This document shows positions 63,987-64,000 of a DNA stretch of 64,000 nucleotides, piece after piece (within the stretch, counting starts at the first letter, position 1; every line of letters begins with the position of its first letter). Origin of the DNA: Acidimicrobiia bacterium (GTDB lineage Bacteria; Actinomycetota; Acidimicrobiia; IMCC26256; JAOSJM01); NCBI GenBank assembly GCA_027494165.1, contig JAOSJM010000005.1, positions 1,178,001-1,242,000 on the forward strand, written 5' to 3'. The notes under the pieces are model-generated. The model saw only the letters and a program-made list of their open reading frames with translations. It ran no database searches and was not told where the DNA came from. Both the position numbers and the translations under genes were made by a program.

Positions 63987-64000
63987 TCCCGCCGGACACA

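Overview
The window is about 64 kb of very GC-rich DNA with dense, mostly operonic genes, many GTG starts and many 1-4 bp stop/start overlaps. It looks like an actinobacterium. Markers are mycothiol synthesis (mshA beside a ybjN-type gene), the rex-hemACDBL arrangement, a BldC/excisionase-type regulator near proC, an RsiG-type anti-sigma and GYWLVASDGG cell-surface repeats. A flagellated member of the class Acidimicrobiia is my best guess; that is inference.

Layout. 1-5044 (minus): nuoABCDEFG, cut at the edge inside nuoG. 5208-7283 (minus): secreted two-part repeat protein. 7486-8787 (minus): geranylgeranyl-reductase-type flavoprotein. 8992-14670 (plus): a b6-type quinol:cytochrome c oxidoreductase operon with ferredoxin, split cytochrome b, Rieske, two-haem cytochrome c and small membrane proteins. 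14698-14821: tandem 62-bp repeat. 14824-20988 (minus): haem genes hemL, B, D, C, A and rex, with a textbook Rex operator upstream of rex. 21141-29841: acyl-CoA ligase, FAD oxidoreductase, SAM hydrolase family protein, small regulator, proC, MFS transporter and a YbjN protein. 29832-33103 (minus): mshA, XRE regulator, rsiG-like gene, M23 peptidase. 33247-38895: superoxide dismutase, MoaD-like, MaoC-like, DksA-like, class II aldolase, LON-domain, thioredoxin-like and DsbB-like genes. 39067-44613: CopC/CopD protein, ZAS anti-sigma, ECF sigma and a membrane protein with a His motif, then CDF and HIT genes. 44719-51070: catabolic-looking patch of four SDRs, a sugar-phosphate isomerase, a cyclase, an LLM enzyme and a broken VOC gene. 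51177-55109: SGNH lipoprotein and bioA-bioF-bioD. 55097-63946: flagellar region with csrA, fliW, flgL, flgK, flgN (minus), a LuxR-type regulator (minus), a FliA/WhiG sigma (plus) and three tandem flagellins (plus).

How it fits together. Complex I feeds menaquinone, the b6-type complex oxidises it, haem supply is encoded alongside, and Rex can sense NADH/NAD+. At the right end every part of a two-tier motility switch is visible. Promoter-like sites with a shared TCARR-N15-CCG pattern precede flgN, flagellin 1 and flagellin 3 and fit a FliA/WhiG sigma. The Shine-Dalgarno of each flagellin sits in the loop of a hairpin that matches the CsrA consensus, and csrA-fliW are encoded nearby. The rsiG-like gene carries both c-di-GMP signature motifs and would plausibly hold that sigma in check.

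Caution: about 23 genes contain about 29 reading-frame breaks, nearly all in G or C runs. This is the pattern of homopolymer errors in a long-read or under-polished assembly, so these genes are described as probably intact in the organism.
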